NCBI GenBank assembly: GCA_026770585.1
Contig: MU646554.1
Span: 521,590-532,599, forward strand
DNA from: Baffinella frigidus
Taxonomy: Eukaryota; Cryptophyceae; Cryptomonadales; Baffinellaceae
Length of the DNA stretch: 11,010 nt
Direction of reading: 5' to 3'
Numbering within the stretch: the first letter of the stretch is position 1; every line of letters begins with the position of its first letter. Shown here in pieces: positions 5,934 to 11,010 of this stretch. A model generated the notes under the pieces. The model searched no databases and had not been told where the DNA came from. It saw only the letters and a list, made by a program, of their open reading frames with translations. The translations under genes were made by a program, and so were the position numbers.

Positions 5934-6824
5934 ATGTCCCCCCAGAACGAGTGCGTGGCGACGGTCAAGGAGATGGTGGCGGAGTTGATGCGCGAGAAGG
6001 ATGATCTGGTGGATCGGCTCAACGACATGCACCAGCGAATCGAGGAGGAGAAGGATACAGAGACCAAGGTGCGCCGCAAGATAGCGTGGGCGGAGGAGAA
6101 GGAACGCTCCGTCGAAGCGATGAACAAGATCGTTGCATCTCTTCGAGACGTACTCGAAGCGGAAGCGGAAGACACGATTGGGGAGATGGCGCCCGCCGCC
6201 AGAAAGGGCGACCGCTCCGCCATCAACGGCGGCCGCAGCAGCCACGTTTCGTTCGCCTCCGACGGCATTGCCAGCATCAGCGCGATCCGTCCTTCCATGG
6301 CTTCCGTCCAGTCCTTCAGGAACAAGCACGCCTCGTCTGTGACGGACTTCGAGACGGACTTCGAGTTGCCAGTGCTCAACATCGACAGAACCAAGAAGGG
6401 AGTCCTCCCAAGTATTCTGTCTAGAAGATCCTCCCACGAAGGCTCCGAAGAAGCGGGTGCCGCGGAACCCAGCCACATGGCCGCGGACCTCCGCCAGGAG
6501 GAGTGTGAGCCTCAGCCGGACAGGTTCAAGCGGAGCCACAGGCAACGCTCCTCGTCCTCGCCTCTCCTCGCCCTCACGGCCGCGGGCCCCCGCCACAGGG
6601 AGCAGCGATCCTCCTCCGCGCCCCTCTTCGTCCGTCCCGCGAGCCTCGGCAGCGTTGCCCCGCTCCTGAGGAGCCTGTCAGCATCGGCGCTGCAGATCCC
6701 GCGGCAAGTCCGCAAGTCCGTGACCAAGAGAGTGCGCACCATTTCCTCGAGCGTGCTCCTGAGGCTCGGGTGGACCCTGCCCGACGTGTATCAGTCGGAG
6801 GCGGTGTGGGAGTACAGCGTGTGA
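5934..6824 (+). CDS. Predicted coiled-coil, Ser/Arg-rich protein of unknown function
   Basis: 296 aa, no recognised family. ATG 5934 is the first Met after an in-frame TAA at 5913, so this start is favoured unless an upstream intron exists; the stop is TGA at 6822. GC-rich throughout, unlike the AT-richer upstream DNA. Residues ~5-80 are charged heptad-like sequence (AELMREKDDLVDRL, QRIEEEKDTETKVRRKIA, EEKERSVEAMNKIV), probably a coiled coil. Residues ~80-200 are polar and likely disordered. Residues 200-230 contain two similar segments, RQRSSSSPLL and EQRSSSAPLF, each fitting the mode-1 14-3-3 pattern (R-S-x-pS-x-P; candidate Ser208 and Ser228). A basic stretch (RQVRKSVTKRVRTI, 257-270) precedes a hydrophobic C-terminal tail. 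No signal peptide or membrane segment is evident. A phosphorylated scaffold or cytoskeletal adaptor is conceivable, but that is inference. It may be one exon of a longer gene. Confidence 0.72.
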   Translation: MSPQNECVATVKEMVAELMREKDDLVDRLNDMHQRIEEEKDTETKVRRKIAWAEEKERSVEAMNKIVASLRDVLEAEAEDTIGEMAPAARKGDRSAINGGRSSHVSFASDGIASISAIRPSMASVQSFRNKHASSVTDFETDFELPVLNIDRTKKGVLPSILSRRSSHEGSEEAGAAEPSHMAADLRQEECEPQPDRFKRSHRQRSSSSPLLALTAAGPRHREQRSSSAPLFVRPASLGSVAPLLRSLSASALQIPRQVRKSVTKRVRTISSSVLLRLGWTLPDVYQSEAVWEYSV

Positions 6825-6883
6825 TGTTTGATGGCGCCGTGTGAGGGGCGTGCACGTGAATGAAATCTCAATTTATATAATCA

Positions 6884-7037
6884 CATCTGGACGAGTATTC
6901 CTCAGGAATACGATTTCGGGGATCTTTGATTCTCTTTTGGTGTATCTTAAGGCTAAATGAAGGCTAGATAGGCGACTGTCTCATTCTTACCCTTTGAGAT
7001 ACATCAAAATCGTATCTGAGGAATACTCGGCGGGATT
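6884..7037. mobile_element. Family E fold-back MITE, copy 1
   Basis: Begins 60 bp after the stop codon, so possibly within the gene's 3' untranslated region. Left arm CATCTGGACGAGTATTCCTC then AGGAATACGATTTC; right arm AAAATCGTATCTGAGGAATA then CTCGGCGGGATT. An inner pair, GGTGTATCTTAA / TGAGATACATCA, lengthens the stem. The loop carries GGCTAGATAGGCGA, also present in copy 2 (8490-8647). 154 bp, no coding capacity. Confidence 0.88.
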
Positions 7038-7104
7038 AAATGCCTGATGTGTGTTGTTGTGTCGCGCGCTAGGCCTGTTGGTTTATGATTGAAGGGTTGG
7101 GGGC

Positions 7105-7222
7105 TACAGGGCATCTCTCTCATAAGAAACCGCCCCTCCCTAGGACCCTACAGTAGGACGACGCCTAGGGTTCTATGGTGGTCCTAGGCGGGGCAGTTTC
7201 TGATGAGCGAGGTACCCCTGTA
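7105..7222 (-). mobile_element. Family A MITE, copy 9, next to telomere-type repeat
   Basis: TA-CAGGGCATCTCTCTCATAAG left; CTGATGAGCGAGGTACCCCTG-TA right. Core in minus orientation (CCTACAGTAGGACGACGCCT, CTATGGTGGTCCTAGG). Its right-hand TA is also the TA of the first TTTAGGG-like unit of the array that follows, so the insertion used a TA at the edge of the telomere-type block. Confidence 0.9.
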
Positions 7223-7262
7223 GGGTTTAGGGTTTAGGTTTAGGGTTTAGGGTTAAGGGTTC
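7221..7262. repeat. Interstitial telomere-type repeat (TTTAGGG)n
   Basis: About six units of GGGTTTA with one shortened (GGTTTA) and one GGGTTAA. Orientation is opposite to the block at 517-597. Confidence 0.9.
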
Positions 7263-7294
7263 AAGCGCGCTTCCTCTCGCGTGCAGCTTCTTTC

Positions 7295-7435
7295 TGAGAG
7301 AGAGAGGGAGGGAGGGAGGGAGGGAGGGAGAGAGACAGAGAGAGAGAGAGATAAAGAGAGAGAGGCAGAGGGAGGGAGGGAGGGAGAGGGAGGGAGGGAG
7401 AGAGAGAGAGGATAGAGGTGGGGGGGGGAGAGAAC

Positions 7436-7514
<79 letters not shown>

Positions 7515-7731
7515 CGAAAGAGAAAGAGAGAAAATGAGATAGAGAGAGACAGAGACAGAGGGAGAGAGAGAGGGAGGGAGGGAAAGAAAGAAGGAGAGAG
7601 AGAAAGAGAGAGAGTGGGAGAGAGAGAGAGAGAGGGAGGGAGAGAGAGAGAGAGAAAGAGAAAGCGAGAGAGAGGGAGGGAAAACAATAGAGAGAGCGTG
7701 TGAGAGAGAGAGAGACAGCGAGAGAGAGAAG
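7295..7731. repeat. 437-bp purine-rich (GA)n tract
   Basis: Almost uninterrupted purines on the + strand: (GA)n with GGGA and GAAA interruptions and only rare pyrimidines (for example GATAGAGGTGGGG at ~7410). Long homopurine-homopyrimidine tracts can form intramolecular triplexes (H-DNA). The minus-strand open frames across it encode only Ser/Leu/Phe repeats and are not genes. Confidence 0.95.
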
Positions 7732-7821
7732 TTCAAGATGCCGGGGCCATAAGGCCGACCCGAAGGGCTCTTGGAGTGCAAGCCTTGAACGCTCATCCCA
7801 TCTGTCGAGTGCAAGCCTTCC

Positions 7822-7926
7822 TATCCCTTAAGTGGCCAGTAGGCTCATACGACCTACTGTAGGGCCCTACGTCCTGCCTAGGACCTCTTGGCCCTCAAAT
7901 TTGACGGCCTGGCCACTTAAGGGATA
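7822..7926 (-). mobile_element. Family B MITE, complete, inverted
   Basis: 105 bp between TATCCCTTAAGTGGCCAG and CTGGCCACTTAAGGGATA, a perfect 18-bp inverted pair. Interior blocks run in the opposite order to 2151-2257 (CGACCTACTGTAGGGCCCTA, CCTGCCTAGGACCTCTTGGC, TTTGACGG). The 3' edge touches a family C copy with no spacer. Confidence 0.92.
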
Positions 7927-7989
7927 GGTTCTTCGAGCTCCCAACATAGGCGGACACCGGAACTTATCCTGCAGGAAAGCCATGCTTCA
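7927..7989 (-). repeat. Family C copy 3, abutting B
   Basis: On the minus strand: CTGAAGCATGGCTTTCCTGC, GATAAGTTCCGGTGTCCGCC, TATGTTGGGAGCTCGAAGAA-CC. The ACCTAAAGG tail is missing because the B end begins exactly there, so B or C was inserted at, or cut back to, this border. Confidence 0.82.
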
Positions 7990-8238
7990 GTAAGAGAACG
8001 CTCATCCCATCTGCGTGAGGCAGACGGGGAAAGGGAGGGTGCCACGGTGACTCCTTGCCTTTCGCCAAAAGTACACTCGGTGACTTCTTGCGCGCCGCGC
8101 ACATCGGTCCAGTCCGAGTGGATAGGACCGGGGAGCTCACCCGTAGATTACTCCCAACTCCTCAAGAGTGAGGTGGGCTGTGGCCTTCGATGTGAGTGTA
8201 AATAAAAGCACCAAAGCACCAAAGCACCGGGAGCTTGC

Positions 8239-8329
8239 ATGTGATCCGAAAGGAAGCATGGCCTTTCTACAGAACAAGGTCCGGTGTCCGCCTATGTTGG
8301 GAGCTCGAAGGACCTACAGGGCCTTAAGG
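8239..8329 (+). repeat. Family C copy 4, inside F
   Basis: Starts ATGTGATCCGAAAGGAAGCA like copy 1 and continues GGTCCGGTGTCCGCCTATGT, TGGGAGCTCGAAGGACCT, then a diverged tail ACAGGGCCTTAAGG. With copy 1 it defines the long form of the family (about 90 bp). Confidence 0.82.
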
Positions 8330-8489
8330 CTGCATGAAAACTACGAAGTGTGCTGCGTCATAACTTCCCACCTTCTGATCCCAGCGCCTTTATGCTGGCA
8401 CCCTGTATCCTTTTGGCGCTTTGGTGCTTTTTTTTACACTCACATCGAAAGCCACACCCACCTCACTCTTGAGGAGATGGAAACAATCT

Positions 8490-8647
8490 CATCCGGACGA
8501 CTTTTCCTGAGAAATACGATTTCGGGGATCTCCGATTCTATTTTGGTGCATCTTAAGTCTATAAATCAAGGCTAGATAGGCGATTGTCTTATTTCTACCC
8601 TTTAAGATACACCAAAATCGTATTTCTGAGGAATACTCGCCAGGATG
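8490..8647. mobile_element. Family E fold-back MITE, copy 2, inside F
   Basis: Left arm CATCCGGACGACTTTTCCTG then AGAAATACGATTTCGGGG; right arm AAAATCGTATTTCTGAGGAA then TACTCGCCAGGATG. Inner pair GGTGCATCTTAA / TTAAGATACACC. Shares the loop GGCTAGATAGGCGA with copy 1. Similar short sequences flank it (AATCT left, AAATCT right), a possible target duplication. Confidence 0.88.
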
Positions 8648-8672
8648 AAATCTACGGGTAAGCTCCCCGACC

Positions 8673-8710
8673 TCCAAACGCACAGACCACCCAAAGGGGT
8701 TATTGGCACC
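8673..8710. repeat. 38-bp direct repeat flanking A, left copy
   Basis: TCCAAACGCACAGACCACCC then AAAGGGGTTATTGGCACC. It recurs at 8835-8872, directly on the other side of family A copy 10, with a few substitutions. Confidence 0.9.
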
Positions 8711-8713
8711 CTG

Positions 8714-8834
8714 TACAGGGGTACCTCGCTCATAAGAAAACGCCCACCCCCTAGGACCACCACAGGGCCCTAGGCATAGGGCTACTGTAGGTTCCTAGGG
8801 GGAGGCGCTTTCGTATGAGCGAAGTACCCCTGTT
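8714..8834 (+). mobile_element. Family A MITE, copy 10, between direct repeats
   Basis: TA-CAGGGGTACCTCGCTCATAA left; CGTATGAGCGAAGTACCCCTG-TT right (TA changed to TT). Core plus orientation (CCACCACAGGGCCCTAGGCA, CTACTGTAGGTTCCTAGG). It lies exactly between two copies of a 38-bp host sequence. Confidence 0.92.
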
Positions 8835-8872
8835 TCCAAACGCACAGACCAACCAAAGGGGGTATTGTTCCC
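8835..8872. repeat. 38-bp direct repeat flanking A, right copy
   Basis: TCCAAACGCACAGACCAACC then AAAGGGGGTATTGTTCCC, matching 8673-8710 with about five differences. Confidence 0.9.
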
Positions 8873-8983
8873 ATTGCTGGGAATCTGCAGTGCGGAAGAT
8901 CCAACTCACACGGAGCAACTCCGGAACAATAACAATTAGACCAATTCCCGTGCCAAATCTCCAGAAGAGGTTGTGCGCAGGTA

Positions 8984-9194
8984 CTTGTAGATTTTAGACA
9001 CATGATTATGGGGGAGGCGCTCAGCCAGGACGAGGAAGCACACAAGGTCTAACCTTTCCGTTAAAATATTTGTTGATTGCAAAAATTACTACTCAAATCA
9101 CTACACGATAAGATACAAGTTGTTTTACGCGGCTGCTTGAAGATTTTAGACAGAACGAATGGTGCAGGAGGCACTCAGTCAGGACCAGGAAGCA
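8984..9194. repeat. Diverged direct repeat, period 152
   Basis: CTTGTAGATTTTAGACA (8984) matches CTTGAAGATTTTAGACA (9136). After a variable stretch, GGAGGCGCTCAGCCAGGACG / AGGAAGCA matches GGAGGCACTCAGTCAGGACC / AGGAAGCA. Units are ~55-60 bp separated by AT-rich unique DNA, a partly decayed tandem or segmental duplication. Confidence 0.75.
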
Positions 9195-9467
9195 GGGTGT
9201 CAAGGCACTAATGTACAGGTTACTGGTGCCTGTTCTAGGTTTGCTCTGAGACTCTTTAAGGGTCTAATTAAGGGGAAGGCACGTCCAATCCCTCCCTGAA
9301 ATTATTTGCATTTCTCATCCAAATCTCGAATTTGAAGGAACTAGAGGTGTGAGACCGGCCCAGGCGTGGCGCTAAGAGGGAGCAGAGTGAGCTCCAAGGC
9401 TCAAGATGCAGTGTTGGAACATCAAGTATGTTCATCTATGTACACCTATCAGCGGTCGAGTTTCAAA
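9195..9467. other. Unassigned stretch
   Basis: No gene or repeat family is recognised in this ~270 bp. No open frame of useful length exists on either strand. Confidence 0.4.
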
Positions 9468-9527
9468 TTAATTCTGATTAATTCAGATTAATCCAGATTA
9501 ATTCGGATTAATTCAGATTAATTCAGA
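9468..9527. repeat. 10-bp tandem repeat, six units
   Basis: Six consecutive units of TTAATTCAGA with single-base variants (CTGA, CCAGA, CGGA). AT-rich, with a period close to one DNA helical turn. Confidence 0.93.
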
Positions 9528-9674
9528 CCTGGTCATAGCTGAAGTTTTGAAATGCTGCGATTTTCAATCGTTCTTGTACTAAGAGAGACCTACATCACTA
9601 CCAACACGGCCTGGCCTGTATGCACCCCTACCGAGGCTGTGTCTGCGCAGGCGTAGAGAGAGGTCATGGGCATT

Positions 9675-9725
9675 TAGGACCTGTATCGAGAGTAATAGAG
9701 AAGACGAAGAAGAAGAAGAAGCATG
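9675..9725 (-). repeat. Family J dispersed repeat, minus copy
   Basis: The 23 bp at 9675-9697 are the exact reverse complement of 3843-3865, followed by a GAA-rich run (AGACGAAGAAGAAGAAGAAG) as in the plus copy. The orientation is opposite to 3825-3865. Confidence 0.8.
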
Positions 9726-9741
9726 TGCACTCTACTCTTTA

Positions 9742-9966
9742 TAGCCCTTAAGTGGCGAGGTGGTCAAAATTGACCCCCAAGAGGTCCTACGCAGGTCCTG
9801 GGGCCCTACGGTAGGTCGTATGCGCCTACAGGGGGACCTCGCTCTTAAGAAACTGCCACCCCCCTAGGACCACCGTAGGGCCTTAGGCATAGGCCTACTG
9901 TAGGTTCCTAGGGGGAGGGCGGTTTCTTATGATCGAGGTACCTCTGGACTCGCCGCTTAAGGGATA
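9742..9966 (+). mobile_element. Family B MITE split by a nested A
   Basis: The left part (9742-9826: TAGCCCTTAAGTGGCGAGG, TTGACCCCCAAGAGGTCC, GGGGCCCTACGGTAGG) and the right part (9949-9966: CTCGCCGCTTAAGGGATA) form one B element when the A copy between them is removed. Removal leaves a single TA exactly where intact B copies have one (GCTTACTGGCC in 2151-2257). Confidence 0.9.
9827..9948 (+). mobile_element. Family A MITE, copy 11, nested in B
   Basis: TA-CAGGGGGACCTCGCTCTTAA left; CTTATGATCGAGGTACCTCTG-GA right (the second TA has mutated). Core plus orientation (CCACCGTAGGGCCTTAGGCA, CCTACTGTAGGTTCC). The host B shows directly that A transposes into TA sites and is younger than this B. Confidence 0.93.
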
Positions 9967-10280
9967 CGTTGCGGGTCACAAGGTTGTGAGAGGTGGACAG
10001 GAGTGAGTGCCATGGGTGACAGAAGGAGGTGGAATTAGAATTATCCGGGAAATGCTCGTATGAGCGACCGACATGGGGTACAGTAAGTGGCACAATGCGT
10101 AGCATGTGCGGCGCTGACGCTGGTTGTTTGGCAATAAATTACCAATCTCTCATGGGTGACATCTGTGAGAGAGAGGAACTGGCATGTACGGAGACTGGAC
10201 CCTCAATAACATCGCAAGGCCAGAGGCAAGACAAGTTGAGACCAACCCTGAGCTCATTGACCCTTCACATCAGTCAACTA
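9967..10280. other. Unassigned stretch
   Basis: No gene is recognised. The plus-strand frame 10029-10538 (169 codons) runs into the 25-bp satellite and a B element, and its first ~80 codons match nothing I know, so it is not called as a gene. ATGGGTGACA occurs at ~10013 and ~10152. Confidence 0.4.
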
Positions 10281-10430
10281 GAGGCTCGCAACCTGGCCCA
10301 TGGCCGAGGCTCGCTACCTGTCCCATGGCCGAGGCTCGCTACCTGTCCCATGGCCGAGGCTCGCTACCTGTCCCATGACCGAGGCTCGCTACTTGTCCCA
10401 TGGCCGAGGCTTGCTACCTGTCCTGTTCAT
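10281..10430. repeat. 25-bp satellite, six units
   Basis: Units at 10281, 10306, 10331, 10356, 10381 and 10406, containing GAGGCTCGCTACCTGTCCCA then TGGCC. The outer units are the most diverged, as expected for array edges. On the minus strand the unit reads GGACAGGTAGCGAGCCTCGG, close to the 22-bp unit at 3258-3355. Confidence 0.95.
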
Positions 10431-10478
10431 GTCCGACTGAGACTCACTACAGGTTATGGGGCCAGTGAAGGCGTCATG

Positions 10479-10580
10479 TATCCCTTAAGTGGCCAGGGGG
10501 TCCAAATTGACCCCAAAGAGGTCCTAGGCAGGTCCTAGGGTCCTACAGTAAGGCGTGTGAGCCTTCTGGTTACTTAAGGG
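10479..10580 (+). mobile_element. Family B MITE fused to a following A
   Basis: TATCCCTTAAGTGGCCAG left; interior TTGACCCCAAAGAGGTCC, CTAGGCAGGTCCTAGGGTCC, TACAGTAAGGCGTGTGAG; right terminus CTGGTTACTTAAGGG. The final ATA is absent: GGG runs directly into the family A left arm. Confidence 0.85.
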
Positions 10581-10779
10581 GCGCCTCGCTCATAAGGAGC
10601 CGCCTCCCCCCTGAGGACCACCGTAGGGTCCTGGGTGTTGGCCTACTGTAGGGTTGTAGGTCCTTTAGGTCCTTTAGGTTCTTCGAGCTCCCAACACAGG
10701 CGGACACCGGAACTTATCCTCCAGAAAGGCCATGCTTCAGTAGGAGGGTGTGACTCCGTATGAGCGAGGTACCCCTGTG
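10578..10779 (+). mobile_element. Family A MITE, copy 12, carrying family C
   Basis: The left arm GGGGCGCCTCGCTCATAAGG lacks the outer TACA; its first Gs are shared with the B end. Core CCACCGTAGGGTCCTGGGTG, CCTACTGTAGGG, then a family C copy in minus orientation, then a shortened right arm CGTATGAGCGAGGTACCCCTG followed by TG. The GGGGGCGG block of the right arm is replaced by GGAGGGTGTGACT. Confidence 0.83.
10657..10742 (-). repeat. Family C copy 5, nested in A
   Basis: On the minus strand: CTGAAGCATGGCCTTTCTGG, AGGATAAGTTCCGGTGTCCG, CCTGTGTTGGGAGCTCGAAG, AACC, then three ACCTAAAGG-type units merging with the host's CCTA. This is the copy with the longest tandem tail. Confidence 0.85.
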
Positions 10780-10800
10780 TTGCATGCATAGCACGGCCGC

Positions 10801-10857
10801 GAAGAAGTTCCGGTGTCCGCCTATGTTGGGAGCTCGAAGAACCTAAAGGACCTGAAG
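10801..10857 (+). repeat. Family C copy 6, 5'-truncated
   Basis: Begins at GAAGAAGTTCCGGTGTCCGC, continues CTATGTTGGGAGCTCGAAGA, then ACCTAAAGGACCTGAAG. The left third of the family is missing. It lies ~60 bp from copy 5 in opposite orientation, so the two could form a hairpin. Confidence 0.83.
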
Positions 10858-10967
10858 AGAAAGGTGGGACAAACCTCCCGGTAGCCTGGCCATAAGACCT
10901 TCCGATTGTATTCATGCCACCATTTTCGCAATGTGTTCCTACCCATGGAGGTAACGAACGCATCTCA

Positions 10968-11010
10968 CTGTCTCTCTATCTGTCTCTCGCTCTCTCTCTC
11001 CCAATCGCTC
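10968..11010. repeat. Pyrimidine-rich simple sequence at the window end
   Basis: (CT)n with TATCTGT and CGCT interruptions, continuing to the edge of the window. Same type as the tract near 1690-1900. Confidence 0.85.

Larger units (their letters stand above)
8126..8672. mobile_element. Family F large fold-back hosting C and E
   Basis: Left arm 8126-~8230 (CCGGGGAGCTCACCCGTAGA, CTCCTCAAGAGTGAGGTGGG, CGATGTGAGTGTAAA, AGCACCAAAGC). Its reverse complement on the right is split in two: ~8410-8476 (GCTTTGGTGC, TTTACACTCACATCG, CCCACCTCACTCTTGAGGAG) and 8650-8672 (TCTACGGGTAAGCTCCCC). The gap in the right arm is the family E copy at 8490-8647. The loop side contains a family C copy. Only one F is seen, so mobility is inferred from structure. 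Confidence 0.78.

Noticed and set aside
5925-6596. Long minus-strand frames of 188 and 223 codons
   Set aside because: They lie opposite the GC-rich gene at 5934-6824, where high GC suppresses stop codons on both strands. Their products are Arg/Ser/Gly-rich without domains.
7227-7814. 195-codon minus-strand frame
   Set aside because: Nearly all Ser/Leu/Phe/Pro repeats translated from the (GA)n tract; simple sequence, not a protein gene.
10029-10538. 169-codon plus-strand frame
   Set aside because: It runs through the 25-bp satellite, whose period is not a multiple of three, and ends in a family B element. The N-terminal part matches nothing known to me.

Overview
The window looks like repeat-rich nuclear DNA from a eukaryote, most likely a unicellular alga or related protist. 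Three things point there: degenerate interstitial blocks of the CCCTAAA/TTTAGGG telomere type (517-597 and 7221-7262), a dense and nested population of short fold-back transposon remnants (MITEs), and long simple-sequence tracts ((GA)n, pyrimidine-rich, (GC)n). TTTAGGG-type telomeres occur in plants, green algae, chromerids, apicomplexans and several other algal groups, so the lineage cannot be fixed from this window. Nothing looks bacterial: there are no operons or ribosome binding sites.

Only one convincing protein-coding gene is visible: 5934-6824 on the + strand, 296 aa. It is GC-rich, has an N-terminal coiled coil and a Ser/Arg-rich C-terminal half with two near-identical RSSS(S/A)P motifs. 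It belongs to no family I recognise. Its upstream region carries a perfect 18-bp palindrome made of two E2F-like half-sites. A fold-back element lies 60 bp after its stop codon.

The rest is mostly repeats, which I sorted into families by aligning the window with itself. Family A (about 12 copies, pogo/Tigger-like termini CAGGGGTACCTCGCTCATAA, TA at both ends) and family B (6 copies, termini TATCCCTTAAGTGGCCAG) are the commonest. Family C is a short non-palindromic repeat (6 copies), sitting twice inside family A elements, once directly against a B end and once inside a large fold-back. Families D, E, F, H and I are fold-backs in one or two copies, and J is a short repeat present once on each strand. 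Insertion order can be read in places: A sits inside B at 9742-9966, C inside A at 4066-4261 and 10578-10779, and E plus C inside F at 8126-8672. No transposase is encoded here, so all these elements would be non-autonomous.

Layout: 1-1418, B remnant, telomere-like block, 26-bp tandem repeat, fold-backs I and D. 1419-3622, a cluster of A and B copies with a ~200-bp tandem duplication and a 22-bp satellite. 3623-5250, J, C and A copies, then about 700 bp without recognisable content. 5249-5763, family H hairpin, tandem and inverted repeats and the gene's upstream region. 5934-6824, the gene. 6884-7731, E, A, telomere-like block and a 437-bp purine tract. 7822-8872, B, C, F, E and A. 8873-11010, diverged direct repeats, a 10-bp periodic AT-rich repeat, the nested B/A pair, a 25-bp satellite related to the 22-bp one, and a final B/A/C cluster.
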